Source of the DNA: DAIPKP01 sp964545875
Lineage (GTDB): Bacteria > Synergistota > Synergistia > Synergistales > Aminiphilaceae
Length of the DNA stretch: 64,000 nt
NCBI GenBank assembly: GCA_964545875.1
Contig: CAZJHH010000006.1
Location: 1 to 64,000 of the forward strand
Direction: 5' to 3'
The notes beneath the pieces are model-generated. The model saw only the letters and a list, made by a program, of their open reading frames with translations, was not told the origin of the DNA and ran no database searches. This document shows positions 33,352 through 42,770 of the stretch, in pieces (position 1 is the stretch's first letter; each line of letters starts with the position of its first letter). The position numbers and the translations under genes were made by a program.

Positions 33352-34149
33352 ATGTTTTCACGAGCAAAAAAAAGCTTCAAAAGCTTTGCGAGCCGCTTCG
33401 TAACCCTTGCACTCATTCTGCTGCTGCTTCCCGGAAGTCTTTGGGGAACTTCCTACGCCCCCGGGGAGGAAATCACAGCTCTTTTATTATACTCCATAAC
33501 GGCGGAGGAGCGACAAGAAGCCGAAGAATTAAAACAAATCCTTCTCGAAGAAGCTCCGGATCTGAAAGAAAAAGCTCTCTGGGAGAACCTCTGGGCTCCT
33601 CTTCCCCCCAGAAGGAGCGCTTCCCTGGGGCTGGCTCTGCTTCGGGAAATCTACCCCTCCCAAGGTAACCTGGGAGAGTGGGAGGCCATCCGGGGGTTCT
33701 GGCACCCCTCGCTCCACCCCCGTTCTCTGGCGGGACTGGATGCGCTCTTTGTAACCCTCGCGGCCCTTCTGGAGATGGAACGTGCCGATGCGGACATCCT
33801 GGCTCATGATATGCTTCGGGAATTCTGTTCCTCCCCTCGGGCCCGGCAGGTCGCCCTACGAGAAGGGCCAAAGATATACGGCTTTCTTCGAGAAGAGCTG
33901 GAGCGGCGGCAGCTCGCCCCTCCCGGAGGATGGCCCCGATGGAAGGGAAAGGGCACTCTTCCCCTGGCTCGGCCCGTTCGAGGCTCCATTTCGGTGGATG
34001 CCGCCCTGGCCCGGAAAATGACCTTTCTCGACGGCCAGGGCGGTATAGCCTCGGGATTGGGATATTACGCATGGGACCGGGAAAAGGGAAAAATCTACCG
34101 GGTCCGGAACAGGGAGGACCGAGTGATCTTCTTTCCCGGAGCTCCGTAA
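33352..34149 (+). CDS. Secreted protein of unknown function
   Basis: Exported protein of 265 residues with a signal peptide (MFSRAKKSFKSFASRFVTLA then LILLLLPGS; cleavage near LWGTS). The mature part is rich in Glu/Arg/Leu helices; its C-terminal end (VDAALARKMTFLDGQGGIAS, then YRVRNREDRVIFFP) looks like a beta-rich unit. The ATG at 33352 has AAGGAGAG nine bases upstream; the same frame is open back to 33250, but that stretch does not look coding. Not recognised. It is oriented divergently from the binding protein/HD-GYP pair, and convergent with the SMR-like gene. Confidence 0.6.
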   Translation: MFSRAKKSFKSFASRFVTLALILLLLPGSLWGTSYAPGEEITALLLYSITAEERQEAEELKQILLEEAPDLKEKALWENLWAPLPPRRSASLGLALLREIYPSQGNLGEWEAIRGFWHPSLHPRSLAGLDALFVTLAALLEMERADADILAHDMLREFCSSPRARQVALREGPKIYGFLREELERRQLAPPGGWPRWKGKGTLPLARPVRGSISVDAALARKMTFLDGQGGIASGLGYYAWDREKGKIYRVRNREDRVIFFPGAP

Positions 34150-34167
34150 AGACAAAGCCGCCGGCCC

Positions 34168-34539
34168 CTATCCCTTGAGGCTCACCACCGTAATACCTCC
34201 CATAATCAGGAGCATCCCCCCGAAACGAAGGAGGGAGAGCGACTCCCCCAGGAATAAGGTGGAGAGACCGAAGATAAGGAGTAGCGCCCCCCCGGTCATA
34301 AGGGGATAGGCGTAGGAGAGATCCAGAGAGGAAAGGGCTACGCTGTAAAGCACGAAGGTAAGGGCGAAGAAGAAAAACCCTCCCGCCACGATAGGATTCA
34401 GGGCAATGGCGAGTAGCGCCGGGAGCATCCCCTCCCCCACGGCCTCTCCCCGGGAGGCCATGCCCATCTTGATAAGCACGTTCGCTCCGGCATTGGAAAG
34501 AATCGCCGCTCCTAAAAACATGAGTCCCCGTTTTCTCAA
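34168..34539 (-). CDS. SMR/EamA-type four-helix membrane transporter
   Basis: Small membrane protein of about 123 residues with four hydrophobic helices (LGAAILSNAGANVLIKMG, PIVAGGFFFFALTFVLYSVA, TGGALLLIFGLSTLF, RFGGMLLIMGGITVV), as in small multidrug-resistance or ArnE/ArnF-like flippase subunits. The helix-3 segment LSYAYPLMTGGALLL and the GESLS turn fit the family. The start is ambiguous: a TTG at 34539 has a GGAG SD eight bases away, ATG 34521 lies inside, and ATG 34557 lies on a TATAAT that could be the promoter. It lies opposite a glycosylation operon, so lipid-linked sugar flipping is a reasonable guess. Confidence 0.6.
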   Translation of the reverse strand: MRKRGLMFLGAAILSNAGANVLIKMGMASRGEAVGEGMLPALLAIALNPIVAGGFFFFALTFVLYSVALSSLDLSYAYPLMTGGALLLIFGLSTLFLGESLSLLRFGGMLLIMGGITVVSLKG

Positions 34540-34581
34540 AGATCCCACTCCAAACATTATAGAATAGACTTTTAACATGCT

Positions 34582-34601
34582 CCCGCCGCCAAAGCGGCGG
34601 G
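34582..34601. repeat. GC-rich hairpin between divergent genes
   Basis: CCCGCCGC and GCGGCGGG pair around CAAA, followed on the plus strand by GGTTTTCC. It sits between the SMR-like gene and the GT39 gene. It could stop antisense read-through on the plus strand, but the T-tract is short. Confidence 0.45.
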
Positions 34602-34670
34602 GGTTTTCCTCTGATTCGCCGCAAAAAGCCATGGTCTTTCCGGCCATTTTTCCGGTATACTTAGCATATC

Positions 34671-36377
34671 ATGGAGAACGAAAAAAACCTTTTGCCAAAT
34701 GTAGATTCTTCCGGTTTGTCGCATCCTCTTCCGGGTCTCACCAAAATGATCTTTTGGGGAGTCCTTTTTTTGGTGTTCGGAGGAGGAGTCTTTCTCCGCT
34801 GCTCCCACCTCGACTGGGACGGCCTCCGCTCCTACCACCCCGACGAGATGAACCTCAGCATGGCGGTACAGCGCATCGATTTTTTCCAGAATCTGAATCC
34901 GGAGTTCTACGCCTACAACGGCTTTCCCATCTACCTGCACCGCCTTGCGGGGGAGGCCATGACGGCTCTTACGGGGGAATCCCGCTGGATTCGGGATGTG
35001 GGGTCCATCTCCTACCTCGCCCGATGGATAGGCGCCCTCTGCTCCTCCCTCTCCCTGATACTTCTCTACCGCCTGGGAACGTGGGCAGGAAACTCCCCAG
35101 GAGGTTTTTTCGCCCTCGCTCTGGGAGCCTTTTCTCCGGGGTTTATCCAGACCGCTCACTACGGAGTTACGGAAAACCTTCTGCTCCTGGAAATACTCCT
35201 TCTTACCCTGCTTACGGGGGCCATGATCCGAAGCGAAAAACCCGTTTCCTTCAAAGCCTGGGCCCTTCTCGGCATTCTCGGAGGCATCGCCCTGGGCACC
35301 AAAACCACCGCCGCCGCCATGGCGATCTTCCCCTGGGTGCTCGTTCTTCTGCGATATTCCAAGGGGGACCGGCCGGGAGACCTTCTCAAGGGCATACTCC
35401 TGGGAGGAGTTCTCGGAGGCCTTGTCTTCGCTGCCGTAAGCCCCTACTCCCTGCTGGAGTTTCGGGATTTTCTGCGCACCATGCGCTACGAGGGAGGCAT
35501 CGTGAAGGGTACCGTGCAGGTACCCTACACCCTCCAGTTCATCGACACCTCCCCTTTCTTCTGGCTTAAAAACCTTCTCTGGCACCAGGGGCCTGCCACC
35601 ACGGTACTCGGAATTTCCGGAGGAATTCTCTGTATCCTCAGCATGCTCCGCCGAAAAAGCTCCCCCGAGCTTCTTCCTCTTCTGCTTTTTACGGGAATCT
35701 ACGCGCTGCTTATCTGGAACTGGCACGCCAAATTCATCCGCTACACCCTTCCTCTCGCACCGGGGCTTATTCTGGGAGCGTCCTGGCTTCTGGGGGCCCT
35801 TCTCCGAACCTTTCCCAAGGCGGGAAATCTTCTCGCCGCTCTGGCTCTTTCGAGCACCCTTCTCTGGGGGAGCGCCGTGGGAGCCCTCTACTTCCGCCCC
35901 AGCACCCGTACCGCGGCTTCCGAGTGGATCTACAAAAACATTCCCTCCCAAAGCGTGCTCCTCACGGAATCCTGGGACTACCGCCTTCCCGTCTCCCTTG
36001 CGGGAAAAACCCGATCCTACCGGTGGCATACCGTTCCAGCCCCGGAGCGGGACGATTCGAAAAAGGCGACCACCCTGGCGGCACTCCTGGAGAAGGGGGA
36101 TTATATCATTCTCGCAAGCCGGCGAAACTGGGGAAATCTTTCCCGGCTTCCCGAAAAGTATCCGGTAATGTCCCGCTACTACGAAGCTCTTTTTGACGGA
36201 TCCCTGGGATACGAAGAAGCAGCGGTCTTCGCCTCCTATCCCGGATTCGGCAGTTTTTTCGTGAACGACGAAAATGCGGAGGAGACCTTTCGGGTCTTCG
36301 ACCATCCCACAGTGCGGATCTTCCGCAAGAAGGACCATATACACCAATCAGCCCTACTGGAGGTGCTTGTACCATGA
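34671..36377 (+). CDS. GT39-family (PMT/ArnT-like) membrane glycosyltransferase
   Basis: Integral membrane protein of 568 residues with about eleven hydrophobic segments and the GT-C acidic motif SYHPDEM (His56-Pro-Asp-Glu59) in the first extracellular loop, where Asp/Glu of ArnT, PMT and related transferases sits. AHYGVTENLLL marks another family loop, and the last ~130 residues are a soluble periplasmic domain. It should move a sugar from a polyprenyl-phosphate donor to an exported acceptor. The C-terminus (EETFRVFDHPTVRIF) is shared with the GT39 at 40898-42655, so the two are paralogues. A TATACT -10 sits only 12 bases upstream of the ATG, so the true start may be further downstream (e.g. 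34746). Confidence 0.75.
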   Translation: MENEKNLLPNVDSSGLSHPLPGLTKMIFWGVLFLVFGGGVFLRCSHLDWDGLRSYHPDEMNLSMAVQRIDFFQNLNPEFYAYNGFPIYLHRLAGEAMTALTGESRWIRDVGSISYLARWIGALCSSLSLILLYRLGTWAGNSPGGFFALALGAFSPGFIQTAHYGVTENLLLLEILLLTLLTGAMIRSEKPVSFKAWALLGILGGIALGTKTTAAAMAIFPWVLVLLRYSKGDRPGDLLKGILLGGVLGGLVFAAVSPYSLLEFRDFLRTMRYEGGIVKGTVQVPYTLQFIDTSPFFWLKNLLWHQGPATTVLGISGGILCILSMLRRKSSPELLPLLLFTGIYALLIWNWHAKFIRYTLPLAPGLILGASWLLGALLRTFPKAGNLLAALALSSTLLWGSAVGALYFRPSTRTAASEWIYKNIPSQSVLLTESWDYRLPVSLAGKTRSYRWHTVPAPERDDSKKATTLAALLEKGDYIILASRRNWGNLSRLPEKYPVMSRYYEALFDGSLGYEEAAVFASYPGFGSFFVNDENAEETFRVFDHPTVRIFRKKDHIHQSALLEVLVP

Positions 36378-37681
36378 ACATTGCCGTTGTCGGCGCAGGA
36401 GCTACGGGACTTACGGGAGCGCTGGAACTCGCCAAGAGAGGACACGGGATCACTCTTTTCGAAACCCATCCCCTTCCGGGAGGCATGGCCCGGACCTGCC
36501 TGGTGGGAGAAGAACCCCTGGAAATCTTCTATCATCACATCTTTACCAGCGACAGCGCGGTTCCCGAACTTGCCCGGGAGCTGGGACTGGAGGAAAAACT
36601 CCACTGGATGCCCCCGAAGAACGCTCTCTACGCAGGGGGAAAGCTTCATCCCTTTACCTCCCCCATGGATCTTCTGCGTTTTTCCGAGCTCTCCCTTCTC
36701 GACCGGATACGGATGGGGCTTTTCGTGCTCCGTACCCAGCGGCGCTCCTCCTGGAAGGATCTGGAACAGCTCACCGCCCGGGAGTGGGTACTCAGGGAGA
36801 CGGGGCCTCGAATATTCGCCACCTGCTGGGAACCTCTGCTCCAATCCAAGTTCGGATCCTCCGCAAACGAGGTAAGCGCTACCTGGCTCTGGAACAAGGT
36901 CAAGCTCCGCAGCTCTTCCCGGGGAAAGGGACAGAAGGAGGAGCTCCTGGGCTATCTTGAGGGGAGTTTCGGATCTCTCTATGCACGAGGCATGGAAGAG
37001 CTCCAGCGGCGGGAGGGGATCACCTGCCTGGGTACGGAGATCGGGGAGATCCGCTCCCAGGGGAAGGGGGTACGCATCACCACCTCCCGGGGGCACAGCG
37101 CCCTCTTCGACAAGGTATTGTATACGGGATCTCCCCGACAGCTTGCAACCCTCTGCCCGGATCTCTCCGAGGAGGAGCGGAAGCGGTACCGGAGCATCAA
37201 GTCCATGGCAAACCTCTGCCTTCTCCTGGAGCTGGAGGCTCCCCTTTCGGATTACTACTGGATATCCATCGCCGACAAGGGGCTTCCCTTCGTGGCCGCC
37301 ATCGAACATACCAACCTGATTCCCCGGGAACGGTACGGCTGCAACATTCTCTACCTTTCCCGATATCTCTCTCCGGAACACTCTCTCTTCAAGGCTTCGG
37401 ACGAGGAAGTGCAGCATCGTTTTCTCCAGGGACTGGCGCGGATCTTTCCTTCCTGGAAACCCGCCATGCTCCGGCAGGCCCGGCTCTTCCGCTGCACCGA
37501 CACCCAGCCCGTGGTGGACCGGGACTATCCCCGCCGGATTCCTCCCCATCAGACCTCGGTATCCGGGCTTTATCTGGCCTGCATGGACCAGATCTTTCCC
37601 GAGGACCGGGGGCAGAACTATGCCATCGCCATGGGAAGGCGGGCCCCGCAGATTCTGGATCTCGAGGAAGAAAAACCATGA
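36374..37681 (+). CDS. FAD-dependent oxidoreductase, protoporphyrinogen-oxidase/UDP-galactopyranose-mutase-like
   Basis: Soluble flavoprotein of 435 residues: N-terminal Rossmann motif VVGAGATGLTGALELAKRGH then LPGGMARTCL. HPFTSPMDLLRF and a C-terminal GLYLACMDQIFPEDRGQ are typical of the NAD(P)-binding amine-oxidase/protoporphyrinogen-oxidase superfamily; related proteins desaturate or isomerise lipid-linked compounds. It overlaps both neighbours by ATGA, so its product is needed in fixed ratio with a GT39 enzyme and a DUF2298 protein. Substrate unknown: a sugar (mutase-like) or a polyprenyl/isoprenoid are both possible. Confidence 0.8.
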   Translation: MNIAVVGAGATGLTGALELAKRGHGITLFETHPLPGGMARTCLVGEEPLEIFYHHIFTSDSAVPELARELGLEEKLHWMPPKNALYAGGKLHPFTSPMDLLRFSELSLLDRIRMGLFVLRTQRRSSWKDLEQLTAREWVLRETGPRIFATCWEPLLQSKFGSSANEVSATWLWNKVKLRSSSRGKGQKEELLGYLEGSFGSLYARGMEELQRREGITCLGTEIGEIRSQGKGVRITTSRGHSALFDKVLYTGSPRQLATLCPDLSEEERKRYRSIKSMANLCLLLELEAPLSDYYWISIADKGLPFVAAIEHTNLIPRERYGCNILYLSRYLSPEHSLFKASDEEVQHRFLQGLARIFPSWKPAMLRQARLFRCTDTQPVVDRDYPRRIPPHQTSVSGLYLACMDQIFPEDRGQNYAIAMGRRAPQILDLEEEKP

Positions 37682-39858
37682 ACCTTCCCTTTATGCTGCA
37701 TTTCACCCGGGAGTTTGCCGCCTTCCTGGGCTCTCCGAATATGCTCGTTCTTCTTCGATGGTGGAGCTACCTCCTTCTCTCGGGAATCCTCTTCTATCCC
37801 CTGGGACGAAGGCTTTTTCCCTTCGCCTTCGACCGGGGCTACGCCTTTGCCAAAATTCTGGGAATCCTCCTCCCCTCCTGGCTGCTCTGGATGGGGTCTT
37901 CCCTGAAATTCGGTCTCTTCACCTTTCCCTGGAGCCTGGGGGGGCTTCTTCTCTCGGGGATCGCCGTACAGATTTTCTTCCGAAAGAACCATCCTCTTCT
38001 TTCCAAAAAACTTCCCTGGAAGATTCTCGCGGGGGAAGAAATCTTCTTCCTCCTGGCCCTTACGGGCTGGGCCTTTATCCGAAGCTTTCAGCCGGATATC
38101 CAGGGACTGGAGAAGTTCATGGATTTCGGTTTCGTCAACGCGGTGCTCCGGGCGGAGAGTATGCCTCCCACGGATATGTGGCTCGCCGGAGAAGCGGTGA
38201 ACTACTACTACTTCGGCCAGGTGATCTGCGCCTATCTCATCGCGGGAAGCCGGGTGCTTCCGGAGTACGGCTACAACCTCATGATCGCCACACTCTTCGC
38301 TCTTACAGGACTGGGCTCCTTTTCCCTGGGGGCGGCCCTGGGCATGCGCATCCCCGCACCCCGGGGAGATCTGGGACTTACCAGAAAACGCCTTCGAGCC
38401 CTGGCGGCGGGGCTCGCTGCAGCCACCCTGGTCACTCTGGGAGGAAATCTCCATGCCTTTCTCTTCGGGGAGCTTTTTCCGAGGATCCACAAAACCACCT
38501 ACTTCGAGAGCACCGTAAAAACGAGTTACTGGTATCCCGATGCCACCCGGTACGTGGGACACAACCCGGAGACCAAGGATAAAACCATTCACGAATTTCC
38601 CATCTACTCCTTCGTGGTGGCGGATCTTCACGGACACGTTTCGAATATTCCCGTGGTGCTTGCCTCCCTGGGAGTTACCCTGAGCGCCTTTATCCGGGGC
38701 CCGGGAATACTCCACCTGCTCCTCACGGGGCTTCTTCTGGGCATAACCCTCATGACCAACGCCTGGGACTTTCCCATCTACCTCACCCTCTGGGGGGGGG
38801 CCATGGTATGGTACTTCTGGAAACGAGGGAGCCTCCTTTCGGGGATATTCAAGGGAGCCTTTCTCGGAATTCTCGGAGGCCTCTCCGCCCTGGGAGCCGC
38901 CGCTCCCTTTCTGCTGCATTTCCAGAACTTCTCCCAGGGAGTTCACCCGGTAATGAGCCGTTCCGCCCTCTGGCAGCTTTTCGTTCTCTGGGGAGACAAA
39001 CTTTTCATGGCCTATTGCTTTGCCCTTCTTCTCGGAGTGCTTCTCTTCAGAGCCTGCAAGAGAGAAGGCTTTCTCAAAGGCCTTGGCCGATGGTGGCGCC
39101 GGCTCTCCAAAAGCGACCTTTTCGCGGCGGGGCTTTTTCTGGGGGCCCTGGGTCTTGTGCTGCTTCCGGAGCTGGTTTACGTGAAAGACATTTACGGGAC
39201 GACCTATCACCGATCCAATACCATGTTCAAACTGGGATACCAGGCCTTCATCCTTTTCGGCATCGCCTCGGGATACGCCATGTGCCGGATTCTGAGCGCC
39301 ACCCGGGATCTTTTGCGGAGAATCGTTTTCTGCGGCCTCTTCCTTCTGGTTCTTGCGGCGCCTCTCTGCTATCCTCTCCATGCGGTACCGGGATATTATC
39401 CCCTGACTCGAACTTCCCGAGATCTCCGAGGCATGGACTTCCTGAGTTCCGGAGACTATGAGGCGGTTCAGTGGCTTCGAGAACACGCATCCTCCCAGGA
39501 GACCATTCTAGAGGCCGAGGGAGACAGCTACTCCGAATACGGCCGCATCTCCATGGCCACGGGGCTTCCCACCCTCCTGGGGTGGTACGTCCATGAATGG
39601 CTCTGGCGAAACGACAGTTCCATACCAAAAACCCGGCGGCAGGAGGTAAACATTCTCTACAATGCCCCCCGGGGGAGCAAGGCGGAAAAACTCTGGGATC
39701 GCTACGATATCCGGTACATCATCCTGAGTCCCCTGGAGCGAAAGCGCTATCCCAAACTCGACGAAGAGGGCCTTGAAAGCCTGGGAACAAGGGTTTTCGA
39801 AGCCGGAGAAACCCGAATCATCGAACGGAGACCTCCGCAGACGAAAATCGACGGATAG
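37678..39858 (+). CDS. DUF2298 (YYY-motif) membrane protein, putative GT-C glycosyltransferase
   Basis: Integral membrane protein of 726 residues with many hydrophobic helices. The diagnostic region reads PDIQGLEKFMDFGFVNAVLR, ESMPPTDMWLAGEAVNYYYF and GQVICAYLI, the DUF2298 (YYY) signature. VVADLHGHVSNIPVVLASLG and GTTYHRSNTMFKLGYQ are further loops. Such proteins are predicted GT-C transferases, often in operons with GT39/Dol-P-Man-type genes, but as far as I know the reaction is not established. It overlaps the oxidoreductase gene by four bases. A soluble C-terminal region near 620-726 resembles that of the GT39 paralogues. Confidence 0.8.
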   Translation: MNLPFMLHFTREFAAFLGSPNMLVLLRWWSYLLLSGILFYPLGRRLFPFAFDRGYAFAKILGILLPSWLLWMGSSLKFGLFTFPWSLGGLLLSGIAVQIFFRKNHPLLSKKLPWKILAGEEIFFLLALTGWAFIRSFQPDIQGLEKFMDFGFVNAVLRAESMPPTDMWLAGEAVNYYYFGQVICAYLIAGSRVLPEYGYNLMIATLFALTGLGSFSLGAALGMRIPAPRGDLGLTRKRLRALAAGLAAATLVTLGGNLHAFLFGELFPRIHKTTYFESTVKTSYWYPDATRYVGHNPETKDKTIHEFPIYSFVVADLHGHVSNIPVVLASLGVTLSAFIRGPGILHLLLTGLLLGITLMTNAWDFPIYLTLWGGAMVWYFWKRGSLLSGIFKGAFLGILGGLSALGAAAPFLLHFQNFSQGVHPVMSRSALWQLFVLWGDKLFMAYCFALLLGVLLFRACKREGFLKGLGRWWRRLSKSDLFAAGLFLGALGLVLLPELVYVKDIYGTTYHRSNTMFKLGYQAFILFGIASGYAMCRILSATRDLLRRIVFCGLFLLVLAAPLCYPLHAVPGYYPLTRTSRDLRGMDFLSSGDYEAVQWLREHASSQETILEAEGDSYSEYGRISMATGLPTLLGWYVHEWLWRNDSSIPKTRRQEVNILYNAPRGSKAEKLWDRYDIRYIILSPLERKRYPKLDEEGLESLGTRVFEAGETRIIERRPPQTKIDG

Positions 39859-39947
39859 CGGGGATACATATGTCGACACAAGGGTGAAAGGTACGGGAAA
39901 TTCTTCGAAAGATCTCGCGGAATAACGATTAAGGAGGAACGGCGCGA

Positions 39948-40895
39948 ATGAGCCCGATTTTCAGCATCATCATCCCCTTTCTCAACGAGGAGGAGGTGCT
40001 TCCCGAAACGTGCAGGCGTTTGATAAAGGTCATGGAAGAGATGGGAGAACCCTTCGAACTCCTTTTCATCGACGACGGCAGCACCGATGGCTCCGCAGCC
40101 CTCATCGACGCCGCCGCAGACCGGGACCGGCGGATCCGGATGATCTCCCTCTCCCGGAATTTCGGCCAGCAGGCGGCGGTGATGGCGGGATTGGAGCATG
40201 CCCGGGGAAAGGCTATGGTGATCATCGATGCGGATCTCCAGGATCCCCCGGAGGTGATTCCCCGGATGGCGGAAAAATGGCGTCAGGGATATTCCGTGGT
40301 CTACGGGCAGCGGGAGAAACGTAAAAAGGAAACCTTTTTCAAGAAATTCACCTCCCGGGCCTTCTACCGGGTGCTCAACGCCCTCTGCGACATCCCCATC
40401 CCTCTGGATACCGGGGATTTCCGCCTTATGGACCGGCAGGTGTGCAGCGTGCTCTGCGGTCTTCGGGAGCATAGCCTTTTCTTTCGGGGCCTCGTAAGCT
40501 GGGTGGGATTCCGGCAGACCAAGGTAACCTTCGTTCGGGAAGGGCGCTTTGCGGGGGAGACCAAGTACCCTCTCCGGAAAATGGTGAATCTCTCTCTGGA
40601 TGCCATAACTTCCTTTTCCTACAAACCCCTCCGGCTGGCGGGATACCTGGGATTCTTCCTTTCGGGAATGAGCTTTCTCATGCTTCTCTACGTGGTGTGG
40701 GAAAAGCTCTTTACGGATCGCACCGTGCAAGGGTGGAGCTCCCTCATGACCATGAGCCTCTTCTTCCACGGGGTCACTCTGATTCTCCTGGGGGTTTTGG
40801 GAGAGTATATCGCCCGGATCTACGAGGAGACCAAAAACCGTCCCCGGTACATCGTGGAGCGGCAAACTCCCGCCGAAGGGGAAACGGAAGTATAG
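39948..40895 (+). CDS. Polyprenyl-phosphate glycosyltransferase (GT2, GtrB/DPM1-like)
   Basis: GT2 enzyme of 315 residues: catalytic domain with IDDGSTDGSA (42-50) and the metal-binding DAD within IIDADLQDPPEV (Asp94, Asp96), GETKYPLRKM, then two C-terminal transmembrane helices (about 232-255 and 270-290). This is the arrangement of GtrB and bacterial dolichol-phosphate-mannose synthase relatives, which put a nucleotide sugar on polyprenyl phosphate at the cytoplasmic side. The product would feed the GT39/DUF2298 proteins encoded on either side. The donor (mannose from ManC, or glucose/galactose via GalE) is not determined. AAGGAGGA is well spaced before the ATG. Confidence 0.85.
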   Translation: MSPIFSIIIPFLNEEEVLPETCRRLIKVMEEMGEPFELLFIDDGSTDGSAALIDAAADRDRRIRMISLSRNFGQQAAVMAGLEHARGKAMVIIDADLQDPPEVIPRMAEKWRQGYSVVYGQREKRKKETFFKKFTSRAFYRVLNALCDIPIPLDTGDFRLMDRQVCSVLCGLREHSLFFRGLVSWVGFRQTKVTFVREGRFAGETKYPLRKMVNLSLDAITSFSYKPLRLAGYLGFFLSGMSFLMLLYVVWEKLFTDRTVQGWSSLMTMSLFFHGVTLILLGVLGEYIARIYEETKNRPRYIVERQTPAEGETEV

Positions 40896-40897
40896 CC

Positions 40898-42655
40898 GTG
40901 CTTCTCCGGGAACGCCTTCTTCCGAAGCTCGGAACGGTTTTTCCCTTTTTTCTGGTGCTCCTCCTGGCTCTTCTCCTTCGGGGATACGGCCTTCTCTGGG
41001 ACCAGGGGCATTATCTGCATCCGGACGAACGGTTCCTTCTAATGGTTACCGGAGATATGAGAACCCCCGAAAACCTCCGTGAATACCTGGATCCCACCCT
41101 CTCTCCCATGAATCCCGCCAATATCGGACATCCCGCCTTCGTCTACGGCACCTTTCCCCCAAACCTTCTGTACCTCACGGGAAAACTCACGGGGCATTCG
41201 GGATACTCCAAACTTCTTCTTCCCGGACGTATTCTCAGCTGCGGGGCGGATCTCCTGGCCCTCGGCCTTCTTGGCATCCTGGGGTTTCTGCTCCTTCCGG
41301 GCAGTCCGAAGCAAAGACTTCGGGGAACCCTTTTCGCCATGCTCTTCTACGCCGTGGCTCCCCTGCCGGTACAGCTTTCCCACTTCTTTGCGGCGGACAC
41401 CTTTCAGAATGCTTTTGCCTGGGGAGCCCTGGTACTGGTACTGCTCTCCCGGAAGTTTGCGAATATGGCCCTTCCCGGCATCTTCTGCGGGGGGTTGTGC
41501 ATGGGTCTTGCCATGGCGTGCAAGATCACCGGAGGAGCTCTGTTCCCTCTTTTGGTTCTTTTCCTGCTTCTTCCGGCAGGGCCGGAATCCCCTTCTCCGG
41601 GAAGACGCCTGGGAGAGACGTGGCTTTTCCTCCTCACCGCCTATGCGGGGGTACGCCTGGGAAGCCCCTTCTACTTCGCCTCGGGGAATTTTCTGGATTT
41701 CCGGCTTTCGCCTATCTTTCTGCAACACTTTCAGGACATGCTCCACTTTCACTCGGGGCACGCATGGTTTCCCCCATCCCTTCAATGGCACGGCACCTCG
41801 GCATGGCATCCCCTGGAACAGCTTATCCGCTACGGCCTGGGAATTCCGCTGGGACTTTTCTCTCTGGGGGGACTCCTTCTTCTCGGCAGAGCCTGGATGG
41901 GCAAACTGCGCAAAGAGGGCTTTTTCCTTTTTGCCGCCGCAGGGCCCCTGCTCCTGCTCTGGGGAATCGCCCTCTTCACCTACCACTCTCTGGAATTCAC
42001 CAAGTACATGCGCTATGTCCTTTTCGCCTATCCTCTTCTCGCCCTCGGAGGAGGCTATGCCCTGGCGGTTCTTGAAGAGCGCCTTCGCACTCTTCCGGGG
42101 CGGCGGCTTGCCCTGGGAACCCTCCTGGCACTCCTTCTCCTCTGGCCCCTGGCCTTCGTACAGATCTACTCCCGGGAACATTCCCGGGTAGCCGCCTCCC
42201 GATGGCTCCTGGAAGCCATATCTCCCGAAGCGAAGATCACCTACGAAATCTGGGACGATGCCCTTCCCTTGAGAATTTCCGGAGCGCCCTGGAAGAATCC
42301 GGAATTTTTGGGGCTTCCGATTTTCGATAACGACAAAAACCCCTCCAAATGGAAGGAGATGGAATCGAAACTCGCCCAGGCGGACTATCTGGTGCTCTCC
42401 AGCGGTCGGGGATACGAAAGCATTGCCAAGGTACCGGAGCAGTATCCCCGGATGAGCCGGTTTTACGAAAAACTCTTCGCCGGAGAGCTGCCTTTCCGGA
42501 AAATACGTACCTTCACCTCCTTTCCCCGCCTTGAACTGGGGCCCTGGAGGGTGGAGTTCGACGACTCTTCGGCGGAGGAATCCTTTCGGGTCTATGACCA
42601 TCCGACGGTGCACATTTTCGAAAAAACCGGCCCTCTTTCGGGGGATCTCCAGTAA
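40898..42655 (+). CDS. Second GT39-family membrane glycosyltransferase
   Basis: Membrane protein of 585 residues. After MLLRERLLPKLG (GTG start at 40898, SD GGAAG, two bases after the GT2 stop) comes a first helix and a YLHPDERFLL motif (about His41-Glu44), the GT-C acidic motif. NIGHPAFVYGTFPPNLLYL and LPVQLSHFFAADTFQNAF mark further family loops; about ten more helices and a soluble C-terminal domain follow. The end (AEESFRVYDHPTVHIF) matches the GT39 at 34671-36377, so this is a duplicated enzyme with possibly different acceptor. Placed last in a five-gene glycosylation operon and followed by a terminator. Confidence 0.78.
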   Translation: MLLRERLLPKLGTVFPFFLVLLLALLLRGYGLLWDQGHYLHPDERFLLMVTGDMRTPENLREYLDPTLSPMNPANIGHPAFVYGTFPPNLLYLTGKLTGHSGYSKLLLPGRILSCGADLLALGLLGILGFLLLPGSPKQRLRGTLFAMLFYAVAPLPVQLSHFFAADTFQNAFAWGALVLVLLSRKFANMALPGIFCGGLCMGLAMACKITGGALFPLLVLFLLLPAGPESPSPGRRLGETWLFLLTAYAGVRLGSPFYFASGNFLDFRLSPIFLQHFQDMLHFHSGHAWFPPSLQWHGTSAWHPLEQLIRYGLGIPLGLFSLGGLLLLGRAWMGKLRKEGFFLFAAAGPLLLLWGIALFTYHSLEFTKYMRYVLFAYPLLALGGGYALAVLEERLRTLPGRRLALGTLLALLLLWPLAFVQIYSREHSRVAASRWLLEAISPEAKITYEIWDDALPLRISGAPWKNPEFLGLPIFDNDKNPSKWKEMESKLAQADYLVLSSGRGYESIAKVPEQYPRMSRFYEKLFAGELPFRKIRTFTSFPRLELGPWRVEFDDSSAEESFRVYDHPTVHIFEKTGPLSGDLQ

Positions 42656-42691
42656 AGAATCCTCGCCACGTTCTGTCGAAAAAACGACAAA

Positions 42692-42735
42692 TCAGCCGCC
42701 TCCTCTCAGGGGAAGCGGCTGACACTCTATCTTTT
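42692..42735. terminator. Terminator between convergent operons
   Basis: TCAGCCGCC and AGCGGCTGA pair around TCCTCTCAGGGGA with CTATCTTTTT behind on the plus strand. On the minus strand the run TTTTTTCG follows, so it can also end the SDR transcript. Confidence 0.7.
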
Positions 42736-42770
42736 TGAGAATGCGTTTCTTCTTCGGCGGGGAGGAAAAT

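Noticed and set aside
34582..34601. GC-rich hairpin considered as terminator of the upstream plus-strand gene
   Set aside because: The secreted-protein gene ends at 34149, more than 400 bases upstream with an opposite-strand gene between. It is kept only as a repeat.
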